From Paracoccaceae bacterium (GTDB taxonomy: Bacteria; Pseudomonadota; Alphaproteobacteria; Rhodobacterales; Rhodobacteraceae), in assembly GCA_026709725.1 (NCBI GenBank), contig JAPOSK010000351.1, positions 1 to 7,068 of the forward strand: 7,068 nt of DNA, written 5' to 3'. Made by a program: the position numbers and the translations under genes. Shown in pieces: positions 1 through 6,425 of the stretch (position 1 is its first letter; every line of letters starts with the position of its first letter). The notes beneath the pieces were generated by a model. That model made no database searches. It worked only from the letters and a program-made list of their open reading frames with translations, and was not told where the DNA came from.

Positions 1-1506
1 ACGGTACCGGCGTATTTCAATGATGCCCAGCGCCAGGCCACCAAGGACGCGGGCAAGATTGCCGGACTCGATGTCCTGCGGATCATCAATGAGCCGACCG
101 CAGCGGCCCTTGCCTATGGTCTCGACAAGAAGGCCACCAAGACAATTGCTGTCTATGACCTCGGCGGCGGGACATTTGATATCACCATCATTGAAATTGA
201 TGACGGGCTGTTTGAGGTCAAATCCACCAACGGTGATACGTTCCTTGGTGGTGAGGATTTCGACATGGCAATCGTCCGCCATCTGGCTGACGAATTCAAC
301 AAGCAGAACAACATGGATCTGACCAGGGACTCCATCGCTCTGCAGCGTCTGAAGGAAGCCGCCGAAAACGCCAAGATCGAATTGTCATCAAGCATGGAAA
401 CAGAGATCAACCTGCCGTTCATCACCATGAGTCCTGACAAGGTTCCACTGCATCTTGTCATCAAACTGACCCGTGCCAAGCTGGAAAATCTGGTTGGTGA
501 TCTGGTGCGGCGGACACTGAATCCCTGCAAGTCAGCACTCAAGGATGCGGGTATCAAGGCCGGTGATATCGACGAGGTGGTCCTCGCAGGCGGCATGACC
601 CGCATGCCCATGGTGATCAAGGAAGTCAGCGACTTCTTTGGTCGGGAGCCATGTCGGGGCGTCAATCCCGATGAGGTCGTTGCCATGGGTGCTGCAATTC
701 AGGGCGGTGTTCTGAGCGGCGAGGTCGAGGATGTTGTTCTGCTTGATGTCACACCGCTGTCACTGGGCATCGAGACCCTTGGCGGGGTCTTCACCCGTCT
801 TATCGAACGCAACACGACCATTCCGACCAAGAAGTCCCAGGTCTTCTCGACCGCTGCTGACAACCAGCCATCGGTCTCCATCAGGGTCTTTCAGGGTGAG
901 CGTGAACTGGCCGCCGACAACAAGCTGCTTGGCGAGTTCATGCTCGGTGACATCCCGCCGGCACCGCGGGGGATTCCGCAGATTGAAGTCACATTCGACA
1001 TTGATGCGAATGGAATCACGTCGGTGACGGCAATGGACAAGGCCACGGAGAAGAAAACATCCATCACGATTGAATCGGATGGGGGTCTGACTGAAGACGA
1101 CATCAACCGTATGGTGGCAGAGGCCGAGGATAACGCTGAAGCAGATCGCCAGCGCCGTGAGTTGATTGAAGCCCGGAACAATGCAGAGGCAACGATCCAC
1201 TCAACCCGATCATCAATCGAAGAGTACGGTGACAAGGTGGACCCGGCAACTGTCGAGGCCATCAATCTGGCCATCCAATCGCTTGAAGAGAGCATGAAGG
1301 GCGATGACGTGGAGAAGATCCGGTCCGGTCTGCGCAATCTCGCAGATGCCAGCATGAAACTCGGCCAGGCGATGTATGAAAGCCAGCAGGCCGAAGCGGG
1401 TGCGGGTGATGACGCGGAGGCGGGATCGGCCAAGCCGGACGGTGAGATCGATGAAGAGGTCGTTGACGCCGAGTTCGAGGATGTCGAAAGCGACGACAAG
1501 AAGTAA
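1..1506 (+). CDS. dnaK: Chaperone protein DnaK (Hsp70), 5'-truncated by the window edge
   Basis: ATP-dependent cytoplasmic Hsp70 chaperone that binds exposed hydrophobic peptides and cycles with DnaJ and GrpE. The frame is open from base 1 to a TAA and encodes 501 residues. The visible part starts at the conserved TVPAYFND motif, so roughly 140 N-terminal residues (first part of the ATPase domain) lie outside the window; the implied full length of about 640 is normal. Visible landmarks are [11 protein letters not shown] at residues 30-40, the phosphate-binding DLGGGTFD at 53-60, the hydrophobic interdomain linker [12 protein letters not shown] at about 245-256, the substrate-binding domain to about 400, and a helical lid. 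The tail is acidic and ends EDVESDDKK, as expected for proteobacterial DnaK. dnaJ follows 80 nt downstream on the same strand, a standard dnaKJ arrangement. Any heat-shock promoter would lie upstream and is not visible. An internal ATG at 265 is not a real start, because conserved sequence continues upstream of it. Confidence 0.98.
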   Translation, partial: TVPAYFNDAQRQATKDAGKIAGLDVLRIINEPTAAALAYGLDKKATKTIAVYDLGGGTFDITIIEIDDGLFEVKSTNGDTFLGGEDFDMAIVRHLADEFNKQNNMDLTRDSIALQRLKEAAENAKIELSSSMETEINLPFITMSPDKVPLHLVIKLTRAKLENLVGDLVRRTLNPCKSALKDAGIKAGDIDEVVLAGGMTRMPMVIKEVSDFFGREPCRGVNPDEVVAMGAAIQGGVLSGEVEDVVLLDVTPLSLGIETLGGVFTRLIERNTTIPTKKSQVFSTAADNQPSVSIRVFQGERELAADNKLLGEFMLGDIPPAPRGIPQIEVTFDIDANGITSVTAMDKATEKKTSITIESDGGLTEDDINRMVAEAEDNAEADRQRRELIEARNNAEATIHSTRSSIEEYGDKVDPATVEAINLAIQSLEESMKGDDVEKIRSGLRNLADASMKLGQAMYESQQAEAGAGDDAEAGSAKPDGEIDEEVVDAEFEDVESDDKK

Positions 1507-1517
1507 TCCCGGGGGAA

Positions 1518-1568
1518 GAGCATAACCGGTCGGGTGATCAGCGGATCACGAGCCGACCGGTTATGCTC
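1518..1568 (+). promoter_or_regulatory. Long intergenic hairpin between dnaK and dnaJ
   Basis: A perfect 16-bp inverted repeat (1518-1533 with 1553-1568) encloses a second perfect 6-bp stem (1534-1539 with 1544-1549) with a 4-nt loop. Only a 3-nt bulge (1550-1552) separates the stems, so the transcript could fold into a nearly continuous 22-bp stem. No T-run follows, so it is not a classical intrinsic terminator. A role in partial termination, mRNA processing or 3'-end protection of the dnaK message is inferred from its position 11 nt after the dnaK stop and 18 nt before the dnaJ start. A second small inverted repeat (1569-1573 with 1577-1581) follows immediately. Confidence 0.8.
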
Positions 1569-1586
1569 ATCAGGTTCTGATCCATA

Positions 1587-2711
1587 ATGTCAAAACGCTG
1601 CTACTATGATGTCCTGGGGATCGGGCGCGATGCGTCACAGAAGGACATCAAGAACGCGTATTACAGCAAGGCCAAAAAACTTCATCCTGACAGAAATCCC
1701 AACAACCCCAATGCCGAAGCCGAGTTCAAGGCCGTCAATGAGGCCTATGAAACCCTGAAAGATTCGGAAAAGCGGGAGATGTACAACCGCTTTGGCCACG
1801 ACGGCCCACAGGCGGCCGGGGGAATGGGCGGGTTTGATTTTTCTTCAGGCGGTTTCACGGATTTTTCCGACCTGTTCGAGGGACCGTTCAGTGACTTCTT
1901 TGGTCTTGGCCGCAAGCAGCGGGCCACGAATTACAGTTACAGCCTCAATATCAGCCTCGAAGATGCCTTTCATGGCATGAAAAAACATCTTGATATCCCC
2001 GCGAGAGAAACGTGCGAGGCCTGCAAGGGTCGGGGGACAGACAAGGGCCAGCCGCCCCTGGAATGCGGAACCTGTGGGGGGAGCGGTCGTGTGCAGTTCG
2101 CCCGGGGGTTTCTCTCGATGGAATCACAGTGCCAGACCTGTGGCGGCACCGGAAAACTGATCCACAACCCCTGCCGCAAATGCGATGGGAGTGGGACTGT
2201 CAGTGTGACCCGGACAATCGAGGTCGATGTGCCGCCGGGCGTTGACACCGGGGTGACGCTTCGTTTGCCGGGACGCGGCTCACCGGCAGGTCCAGGTCGC
2301 CCGGCAGGAGATCTCCATATCAATCTCTCGGTTCAGGATCACGAGATCTTCATACGCAATGGAGCCGATCTCTACTGTCGGGTTCCGGTATCCATGACCC
2401 GGGCAGCACTTGGTGGCGAGGAAAACATCCCGACTATTGATGGTGGCCGGATCCGTGTCCGGATCCCCGCCGGCAGCCAGACCCACAAGAAACTCCGTCT
2501 CTCGGGCAAGGGAATGCCCAAACTGAACAGCAGTCATATCCGAGGCGATATGATCGTTGAGCTTTTTGTTCAGACTCCCGTCAACCTCAGCCCCGAAGAG
2601 CAGGATCTTCTGGTCCAGTTCGAGGCATTGCGGGGCGATGAGGCCCAGGGTGATGATGGCGGTCTCTTCAAGAAGTTCAAGGACTTCCTTGGTGACCAGA
2701 AGAAACGATAA
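1587..2711 (+). CDS. dnaJ: Chaperone protein DnaJ (Hsp40)
   Basis: Type I Hsp40 co-chaperone, 374 residues and full length for the family. It delivers substrates to DnaK and stimulates its ATPase in the cytoplasm. Domains in order: J domain at residues 1-70 with the HPD motif at 33-35; a Gly/Phe-rich linker at about 78-108; a zinc-binding region with four CxxCxGxG repeats at 143-150, 160-167, 182-189 and 196-203, all eight cysteines present; then the C-terminal substrate-binding and dimerisation region from about 204 to the end. The ATG at 1587 is fixed by the conserved MSKRxYYxVLG start. The ribosome-binding site is weak: only AGG at 1572-1574, about 12 nt upstream. Residue 5 is Cys where Asp is usual in DnaJ; other hallmarks are intact. 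It is co-directional with dnaK and converges on fxsA, leaving 25 nt between stop codons. Confidence 0.98.
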   Translation: MSKRCYYDVLGIGRDASQKDIKNAYYSKAKKLHPDRNPNNPNAEAEFKAVNEAYETLKDSEKREMYNRFGHDGPQAAGGMGGFDFSSGGFTDFSDLFEGPFSDFFGLGRKQRATNYSYSLNISLEDAFHGMKKHLDIPARETCEACKGRGTDKGQPPLECGTCGGSGRVQFARGFLSMESQCQTCGGTGKLIHNPCRKCDGSGTVSVTRTIEVDVPPGVDTGVTLRLPGRGSPAGPGRPAGDLHINLSVQDHEIFIRNGADLYCRVPVSMTRAALGGEENIPTIDGGRIRVRIPAGSQTHKKLRLSGKGMPKLNSSHIRGDMIVELFVQTPVNLSPEEQDLLVQFEALRGDEAQGDDGGLFKKFKDFLGDQKKR

Positions 2712-2736
2712 CGTGTCGGACAGGGCCCGGTGCCAC

Positions 2737-3219
2737 TCACCCGCCTTCCTGTTCGGGTTTGTCCCCGGGCATGTTGTCCCCATGCATATTGTCTCTCGGC
2801 AAAGCCGGGCCGACAGCTTCGGGAAGGTCGCGGGAATCGGCGTCAATGATGGTGTGATCGGCATGTGCACCGCCCCGGCGGTTCCTCATCACCATGTGCA
2901 GGAGTGCCAGAGAGAACAATGGCCCGACAACGGGCAGGATGATCAGGAGGCCGATAATGTCAGTGACAAGGCCCGGTATGACCAGAAGGACACCGCCGAT
3001 AACAGTCCGCGACAGAGACAGGACTGCATCATCAAGCATCATGCCACTTCGGAAGGCATGGATGAGTTTCTCAAAGCTGACGCGTGCACGGGTGCGCAAC
3101 AGCAAAAGCCCGAGCAGTGTTGTCGCAATCATGCCGATTATGGTTACACCCGCCCCAAAACTGACCGCGGCCAGGACATAGAGGGTTCCATCAAGGATCA
3201 GGAAAAGCAGGACAATCAT
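2737..3219 (-). CDS. fxsA: FxsA family membrane protein
   Basis: Small polytopic inner-membrane protein of the FxsA family, 160 residues from the chosen start. The E. coli member affects exclusion of phage T7 by the F plasmid; its normal cellular role is poorly defined. Hydrophobic segments lie at about residues 2-20, 24-42 and 73-110. The family signature is visible as GGVLLVIPGLVTDIIGLL (75-92) followed by the ILP turn. The C-terminal tail from about 112 is hydrophilic and poorly conserved. I chose the ATG at 3219 because FxsA proteins begin directly with a membrane segment and because GGAGG (complement of 3231-3235) lies 11 nt upstream. An in-frame ATG at 3267 would add 16 polar residues. 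It is divergent from the Tim44-like gene, a pairing familiar in alphaproteobacteria, and converges on dnaJ. Confidence 0.9.
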   Translation of the reverse strand: MIVLLFLILDGTLYVLAAVSFGAGVTIIGMIATTLLGLLLLRTRARVSFEKLIHAFRSGMMLDDAVLSLSRTVIGGVLLVIPGLVTDIIGLLIILPVVGPLFSLALLHMVMRNRRGGAHADHTIIDADSRDLPEAVGPALPRDNMHGDNMPGDKPEQEGG

Positions 3220-3323
3220 GTCATACCGATCCTCCGTACCACCTATCCGTGGTATACTTCTTTGCAATACCGTTGGGAATTCGGATAGTGGATTCCCCGG
3301 ACGAATCTATGAGCTAGAACGAA
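3220..3323. promoter_or_regulatory. Divergent intergenic region between fxsA and the Tim44-like gene
   Basis: These 104 bp must hold the start signals for both divergent genes. A 7-bp inverted repeat (CTATCCG at 3243-3249 with CGGATAG at 3282-3288) encloses a second 5-bp one (GGTAT at 3251-3255 with ATACC at 3267-3271). Nested symmetry in a divergent promoter suits a regulator site, but none is recognised. No strong -35/-10 pair could be assigned on either strand, so exact promoters are left uncalled. Confidence 0.4.
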
Positions 3324-3980
3324 ATGTCATCTGTAACACAACTCATCATTCTCGCGGCGATCGCTTTGTACCTGTTCTTCCGTTTGCGGAATGTTCTTGG
3401 AACACGGGATGGGTTTGAAGGCGGCAGCAAGATGCAGCGGGGAATCACAATCGACCAGCCCGGACGTGTTGTCACGCCGGTTGAGCCCGAGATTGACCCT
3501 GAAATTCTCAAGCATGTTGAAAGGGAATCGGATGCTGCAAAGGCTCTCATGGCGATGTCCCAGGTTGACCAGTCCTTCTCTATCGTCGAGTTCATCGACG
3601 GTGCCGGGAAAGCCTACGAGTGGATCCTGACATCTTTTGCCGCCGGAGATGTCGATGATCTTGAACAGTACCTGTCAGAAGATGTGTTCCGTACATTCAA
3701 ACAGACCGTCGAGGAGCGTGACAATTCCAAAAAGGTCCACACGGAATTTGTTGCGCTGCTCGACAAGTCGATCAGGGACGCCAAGTTTGACTCCGACAGC
3801 CGACAGGCCGAAATCGAGATTGAATTCCAGTCCGAACTCCTTTCCTATGTCCTTGATGAAGAGGGGACGGTGGTTGAGGGAAGCAATACCCGTGCCAAAC
3901 GTCAACGTGATGTCTGGGTCTTCGCAAGGCAAATGGACTCAAATGATCCAAACTGGGTTTTGATCGCAACCGGAACGTAA
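3324..3980 (+). CDS. timA: Tim44/TimA-like membrane-anchored protein
   Basis: A 218-residue protein with one N-terminal hydrophobic segment (residues about 3-19), followed by FRLRNVLGTRDGFE, a stretch typical of the alphaproteobacterial Tim44-like group. A low-conservation linker runs to about residue 85. A Tim44-like domain then runs to the C terminus; recognisable elements are FIDGAGKAYEWILTSFAAGD (89-108), an L(S)EDVF segment, a TEF patch, a FQSEL strand and the final DVWVFAR...DPNWVLIAT. Caulobacter TimA is a related inner-membrane protein, and mitochondrial Tim44 shares the domain; the bacterial function is not well established. The single segment suggests an inner-membrane anchor, with topology not readable here. 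The ATG at 3324 starts directly before the hydrophobic segment; its ribosome-binding site is poor. fxsA is divergent upstream. The mltA gene that often follows is absent and a hipBA module lies there instead. Confidence 0.9.
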   Translation: MSSVTQLIILAAIALYLFFRLRNVLGTRDGFEGGSKMQRGITIDQPGRVVTPVEPEIDPEILKHVERESDAAKALMAMSQVDQSFSIVEFIDGAGKAYEWILTSFAAGDVDDLEQYLSEDVFRTFKQTVEERDNSKKVHTEFVALLDKSIRDAKFDSDSRQAEIEIEFQSELLSYVLDEEGTVVEGSNTRAKRQRDVWVFARQMDSNDPNWVLIATGT

Positions 3981-3986
3981 ATCCCG

Positions 3987-4025
3987 ACTCGCAGACCCGG
4001 GGCTGTCAGCTGCCCCGGAGCGAGT
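3987..4025. terminator. GC-rich hairpin, likely bidirectional terminator
   Basis: A 7-bp GC stem (3997-4003 with 4012-4018) is flanked by an outer 6-bp stem (ACTCGC at 3987-3992 with GCGAGT at 4020-4025). It starts 7 nt after the stop of the Tim44-like gene and lies between convergent genes, so it could end transcription from both sides. It lacks a strong T-run, which lowers confidence in purely intrinsic termination. Confidence 0.6.
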
Positions 4026-4034
4026 GTCTCTCAG

Positions 4035-4055
4035 GCATCCTCGTGAACAGGATGC
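4035..4055. terminator. Second hairpin between the Tim44-like gene and hipA
   Basis: A perfect 7-bp inverted repeat (GCATCCT at 4035-4041 with AGGATGC at 4049-4055) with a 7-nt loop lies 38 bp downstream of the hipA stop. It has no T-run on either strand. It may act with the neighbouring hairpin as a transcription barrier between the convergent genes; this is inferred from position only. Confidence 0.4.
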
Positions 4056-4093
4056 GCTGGAATCGCGCCGCAATCATCTCGCCGGTCTGAAGA

Positions 4094-5332
4094 TCAATCC
4101 ATCATCCTGCCTGTCTCCTGCACGATTGGCACTGTCCGCAGATGGGCATCGATCGCCCTGATCGCATCCGCAGTCAATGGCAGATTTTTCTTTTCGGCTT
4201 TCCAGCGTTCATGGAAGCGCGCAACGGTTTCGGATGCGGTTCTCAGGACCAGATTCCCGGAAAGACCCGACTTCGCGGCCAGGTGTGACAGTTCGTCCCT
4301 TGAAAACCCGGAGAACTTCCTGGTGCGGCTGAATTTGAGAGCGGCCCCGTCATCCTCCATGCAGACAATCGTGGCGACAAAATCATAACACGGCGCGAGT
4401 GCGGCCTGCCTGCGATCAGGATAGATCAGTGACCAGTTCTTCAGGTGCATGTCGGCATTGCCGATCAGCACGCTGAAGGTCAACCGCCGGACAAACTCCG
4501 CGATATCATCCGTACAGCACTCTGCGGCCAGGACCTGCGCAATGTTGCGCTGGCTGGCCTTCCGATACTTGTCATCGGGGTAGACGCGAAAGACCTGTGC
4601 AAAGTCCTCGATGTGGACAGCAGTACCATCCGCGAGGCGATCAAACCGCTCGACAGCCAGTGCCTGACCGCCGACTCTGGTCATGCTTTCCGGCAGGTTG
4701 CCGATGGCAGAAACATCAACCAGTCTGATCGGTGGAACATTCATGCCGCACAAACGCGCGAGCGTCATCATCGAAAACTCATTCTCAGGGACGGCATCAA
4801 ACCCTTGCGCCGGCAGTTTGACGATCCAGGAACCGCCGATCCCCCTGGCCGGTACTGTCAGGCCGCCCTGCCTGCCCCCCATGGCCGAGAACTTCAACTG
4901 AACACCGGCCAGCGAGAACCGCAGCGGATGATTGCGAGGACGGGCGCGGTGATCGACATCAGCAGCGTCGGGCGGCCACACCTCACCGTTGGCTGGCCGG
5001 ACAGCAACCGCACCGGGAAGGTCCCTGCCGAGAGCACAGAGAAGGAAGAATTCGCGGACAGGTTTCACACCCGCTCGCCTGGCCAGATAGTCGCGCATAC
5101 GCCCTTCGGGCAGGAGATTGGAGAAGAATGGCATCAACTGCATTGTCACCGCACCGAACGCGGTTATGAGTTCACCAAACTCGTTCTTGAAACCAAGACT
5201 CAGAACCGGCCTGTCCACATCCGCAACATATGCCTCGGAAAAGGCAAAGAACGATGTATCACCGCTGACCCGTGTCAGCGTTCCGATCGGCTCTCCGTGG
5301 AGCATGACTTCAAGAACACCGACATCAGCCAT
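4094..5332 (-). CDS. hipA: HipA-type serine/threonine kinase toxin
   Basis: HipA-family toxin kinase, 412 residues from the ATG at 5332. E. coli HipA phosphorylates glutamyl-tRNA synthetase and induces growth arrest; the target here is unknown. The N-terminal HipA subdomain spans about residues 1-105 and the kinase-like HipA C domain about 137-385. Key motifs are present: SLAGVQLK at 140-147, aligning with the P-loop region of E. coli HipA, with Ser140 at the position of the autophosphorylated Ser150; a strand with Lys in WIVKLP (169-174); ERFDR at 228-232; the catalytic loop GNADMHLKN at 291-299 (Asp294 as catalytic base); and YDF at 316-318 for metal binding. It therefore looks catalytically competent. 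It lies downstream of hipB with an 8-nt overlap, implying translational coupling. An in-frame GTG at 5341 would add three residues; ATG was preferred because it is the stronger codon, although neither has a strong ribosome-binding site. Confidence 0.92.
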   Translation of the reverse strand: MADVGVLEVMLHGEPIGTLTRVSGDTSFFAFSEAYVADVDRPVLSLGFKNEFGELITAFGAVTMQLMPFFSNLLPEGRMRDYLARRAGVKPVREFFLLCALGRDLPGAVAVRPANGEVWPPDAADVDHRARPRNHPLRFSLAGVQLKFSAMGGRQGGLTVPARGIGGSWIVKLPAQGFDAVPENEFSMMTLARLCGMNVPPIRLVDVSAIGNLPESMTRVGGQALAVERFDRLADGTAVHIEDFAQVFRVYPDDKYRKASQRNIAQVLAAECCTDDIAEFVRRLTFSVLIGNADMHLKNWSLIYPDRRQAALAPCYDFVATIVCMEDDGAALKFSRTRKFSGFSRDELSHLAAKSGLSGNLVLRTASETVARFHERWKAEKKNLPLTADAIRAIDAHLRTVPIVQETGRMMD

Positions 5333-5918
5333 GATCGTCACCGTCCAGGCGATAGGCCGGTCGCGGCCCGGACATCACGGAAGCCCCCACATCATCTGCC
5401 AGCGCATTGCGCAGCACACTCATCCGGGTCTCTGCCCGCCCGGCTGCCGACAGATTGCACGGATCGTTTTGGAATTCCTGCATCACTGCCGAAACATCCT
5501 GCAGCTGAACAAGATCATCCGCTGACAGATTGAAGTGCATCAGCTCACGCACCCAGCGCTGCAACTTTTGGATGACGATCTCGGACTGCACATCACCGGG
5601 CAACGCTTCAATCTGATTTTCAAGATGCTGCAGTATCTTCGCTGCCCCGCGCGCACTCTGAATATTCCTCTGATCATCATCACGGATGATCGCCTGAACG
5701 ACGGCGGTCTTCCCGCGTGGAACCAGCATCAACTCCAGATCAAGAGTCCGGGCAAGCTCAACCAGGCTGGATAAACGCAGATCGACCACCCCCTTCTCGA
5801 TCCTCGAAATGTGACTCTGTGGCACCCCGGCCTGCGCACCCAGCGTACGCTGGGAAAGCCCCTTGCGCTCGCGCGCAGCTTTCAGCGACAATGTGACGGG
5901 CTCTGTTGCATAGCTCAT
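5325..5918 (-). CDS. hipB: HipB-like XRE-family antitoxin / transcriptional repressor
   Basis: Predicted DNA-binding antitoxin, 197 residues, expected to bind HipA and repress the hip promoter. An XRE/Cro-type helix-turn-helix occupies about residues 10-66: LKAARERKGLSQRTLGAQAG, then VPQSHISRIEKG, then the LSSLVELARTLDLELMLVPR end typical of HipB-like proteins. The remaining 130 residues are an extension not present in the 88-residue E. coli HipB; it looks helical and hydrophilic with no recognised domain. The ATG at 5918 was chosen because GGAAGA (complement of 5927-5932) lies 8 nt upstream and the family starts close to the helix-turn-helix. An ATG at 5987 would add 23 residues and overlap the predicted promoter. 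hipB is first in the operon and its TGA overlaps the hipA start, the usual antitoxin-before-toxin order. The HTH call is firm; the antitoxin role rests on the hipA partnership. Confidence 0.88.
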   Translation of the reverse strand: MSYATEPVTLSLKAARERKGLSQRTLGAQAGVPQSHISRIEKGVVDLRLSSLVELARTLDLELMLVPRGKTAVVQAIIRDDDQRNIQSARGAAKILQHLENQIEALPGDVQSEIVIQKLQRWVRELMHFNLSADDLVQLQDVSAVMQEFQNDPCNLSAAGRAETRMSVLRNALADDVGASVMSGPRPAYRLDGDDHG

Positions 5919-5949
5919 GATATATATCTTCCATCTCTCCAAGTTTTTC

Positions 5950-5964
5950 TGATATACAATATCA
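5950..5964. promoter_or_regulatory. Candidate HipB operator over the hip -10 region
   Basis: Perfect inverted repeat TGATAT-ACA-ATATCA with 6-bp arms, overlapping the predicted -10 box and start point. A repressor bound here would block transcription. HipB-type proteins bind palindromes at their own promoters; assignment to this HipB is inferred. A fully palindromic GATATATATC (5919-5928) lies between the ribosome-binding site and the hipB ATG and may be a further half or whole site. Confidence 0.45.
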
Positions 5965-5987
5965 TATAGAACTTTGTATTTTGTCAA
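5961..5987 (-). promoter_or_regulatory. Predicted sigma-70-like promoter of hipBA
   Basis: Read on the minus strand, a perfect TTGACA box (complement of 5982-5987) is followed after 15 nt by TATGAT (complement of 5961-5966), one base from the -10 consensus. The spacer is short, and TGATAT at 17 nt is an alternative. Transcription would start roughly 35 nt upstream of the hipB ATG. The -10 element overlaps an inverted repeat, which fits autorepression. Confidence 0.55.
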
Positions 5988-6002
5988 TCTGCAATGCAGT
6001 AT

Positions 6003-6031
6003 AGTCTATCATAATGGATTTTTGATAGACT
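6003..6031. promoter_or_regulatory. Candidate upstream operator of hipBA
   Basis: Perfect 9-bp inverted repeat, AGTCTATCA (6003-6011) with TGATAGACT (6023-6031), spaced by 11 nt, just upstream of the predicted -35 box. Its TATC...GATA core recalls the E. coli HipB operator (TATCC-N8-GGATA), although the spacing differs. Between it and the -35 lies an 11-bp palindrome CTGCA-A-TGCAG (5989-5999). Several symmetric sites in about 110 bp suggest cooperative binding; this is inference. Confidence 0.5.
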
Positions 6032-6425
6032 TTTATATATCAGAAAATCAATGACCCTCCGCTTGACTCGGTCTTTCCCATTGCTGAACGATTGCGAACC
6101 GAACTGGCCCTGAGGGCGTGTTTCAGAGCAAACCCTTCGTTGGGGCCGGGGGTGAGCATGTCGATGGCACTTCGGCAATCCTGCATCTCAACCGCAGGAC
6201 CTGACCCGGGACCGCCTGGCATCAATCAACGGCTATGCCCTCCGAGGAACGGTCCGGCCTGAAATCTTGCCGTTATGATCCCCACTGGTCAACCTTGAAG
6301 CATGCACCCTTCCTGCGTGTTGAGCGCAAGACGCTGCGCCCGTGGGGCTGCAGTCACCGGCGGATACACTGCCGCCTCGCCTTCCGGGAGGCCCTCCGGA
6401 TACACCACCGCATCCAGATGTCGGT
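6032..6425. other. Intergenic stretch with no convincing gene
   Basis: About 390 bp upstream of hipB without a recognisable gene. Short minus-strand frames exist: 6040-6225 (61 codons, ending TESSGGSLIF) and 6289-6453 (54 codons, containing VVYPEGLPEGEAAVYPPV). Neither has a clear ribosome-binding site or a recognised family. A small GCCC-TGA-GGGC hairpin lies near 6107-6117, and GGATACAC occurs twice (from 6362 and 6398). The stretch may be degenerate remains of a gene or mobile element, but no transposase motif could be identified in either strand. Confidence 0.4.

Noticed and set aside
891..1523. Minus-strand open frame of 210 codons opposite dnaK
   Set aside because: Serine/alanine-rich shadow of the dnaK coding strand.
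2557..3288. Plus-strand open frame of 243 codons overlapping the dnaJ end and fxsA
   Set aside because: It overlaps two supported genes in other frames and its product lacks any recognisable domain.
4445..5533. Plus-strand open frame of 362 codons opposite hipA and the end of hipB
   Set aside because: It is antisense to a well-supported HipA with intact kinase motifs, and its product shows no family features; it is a shadow of the codon bias of hipA.
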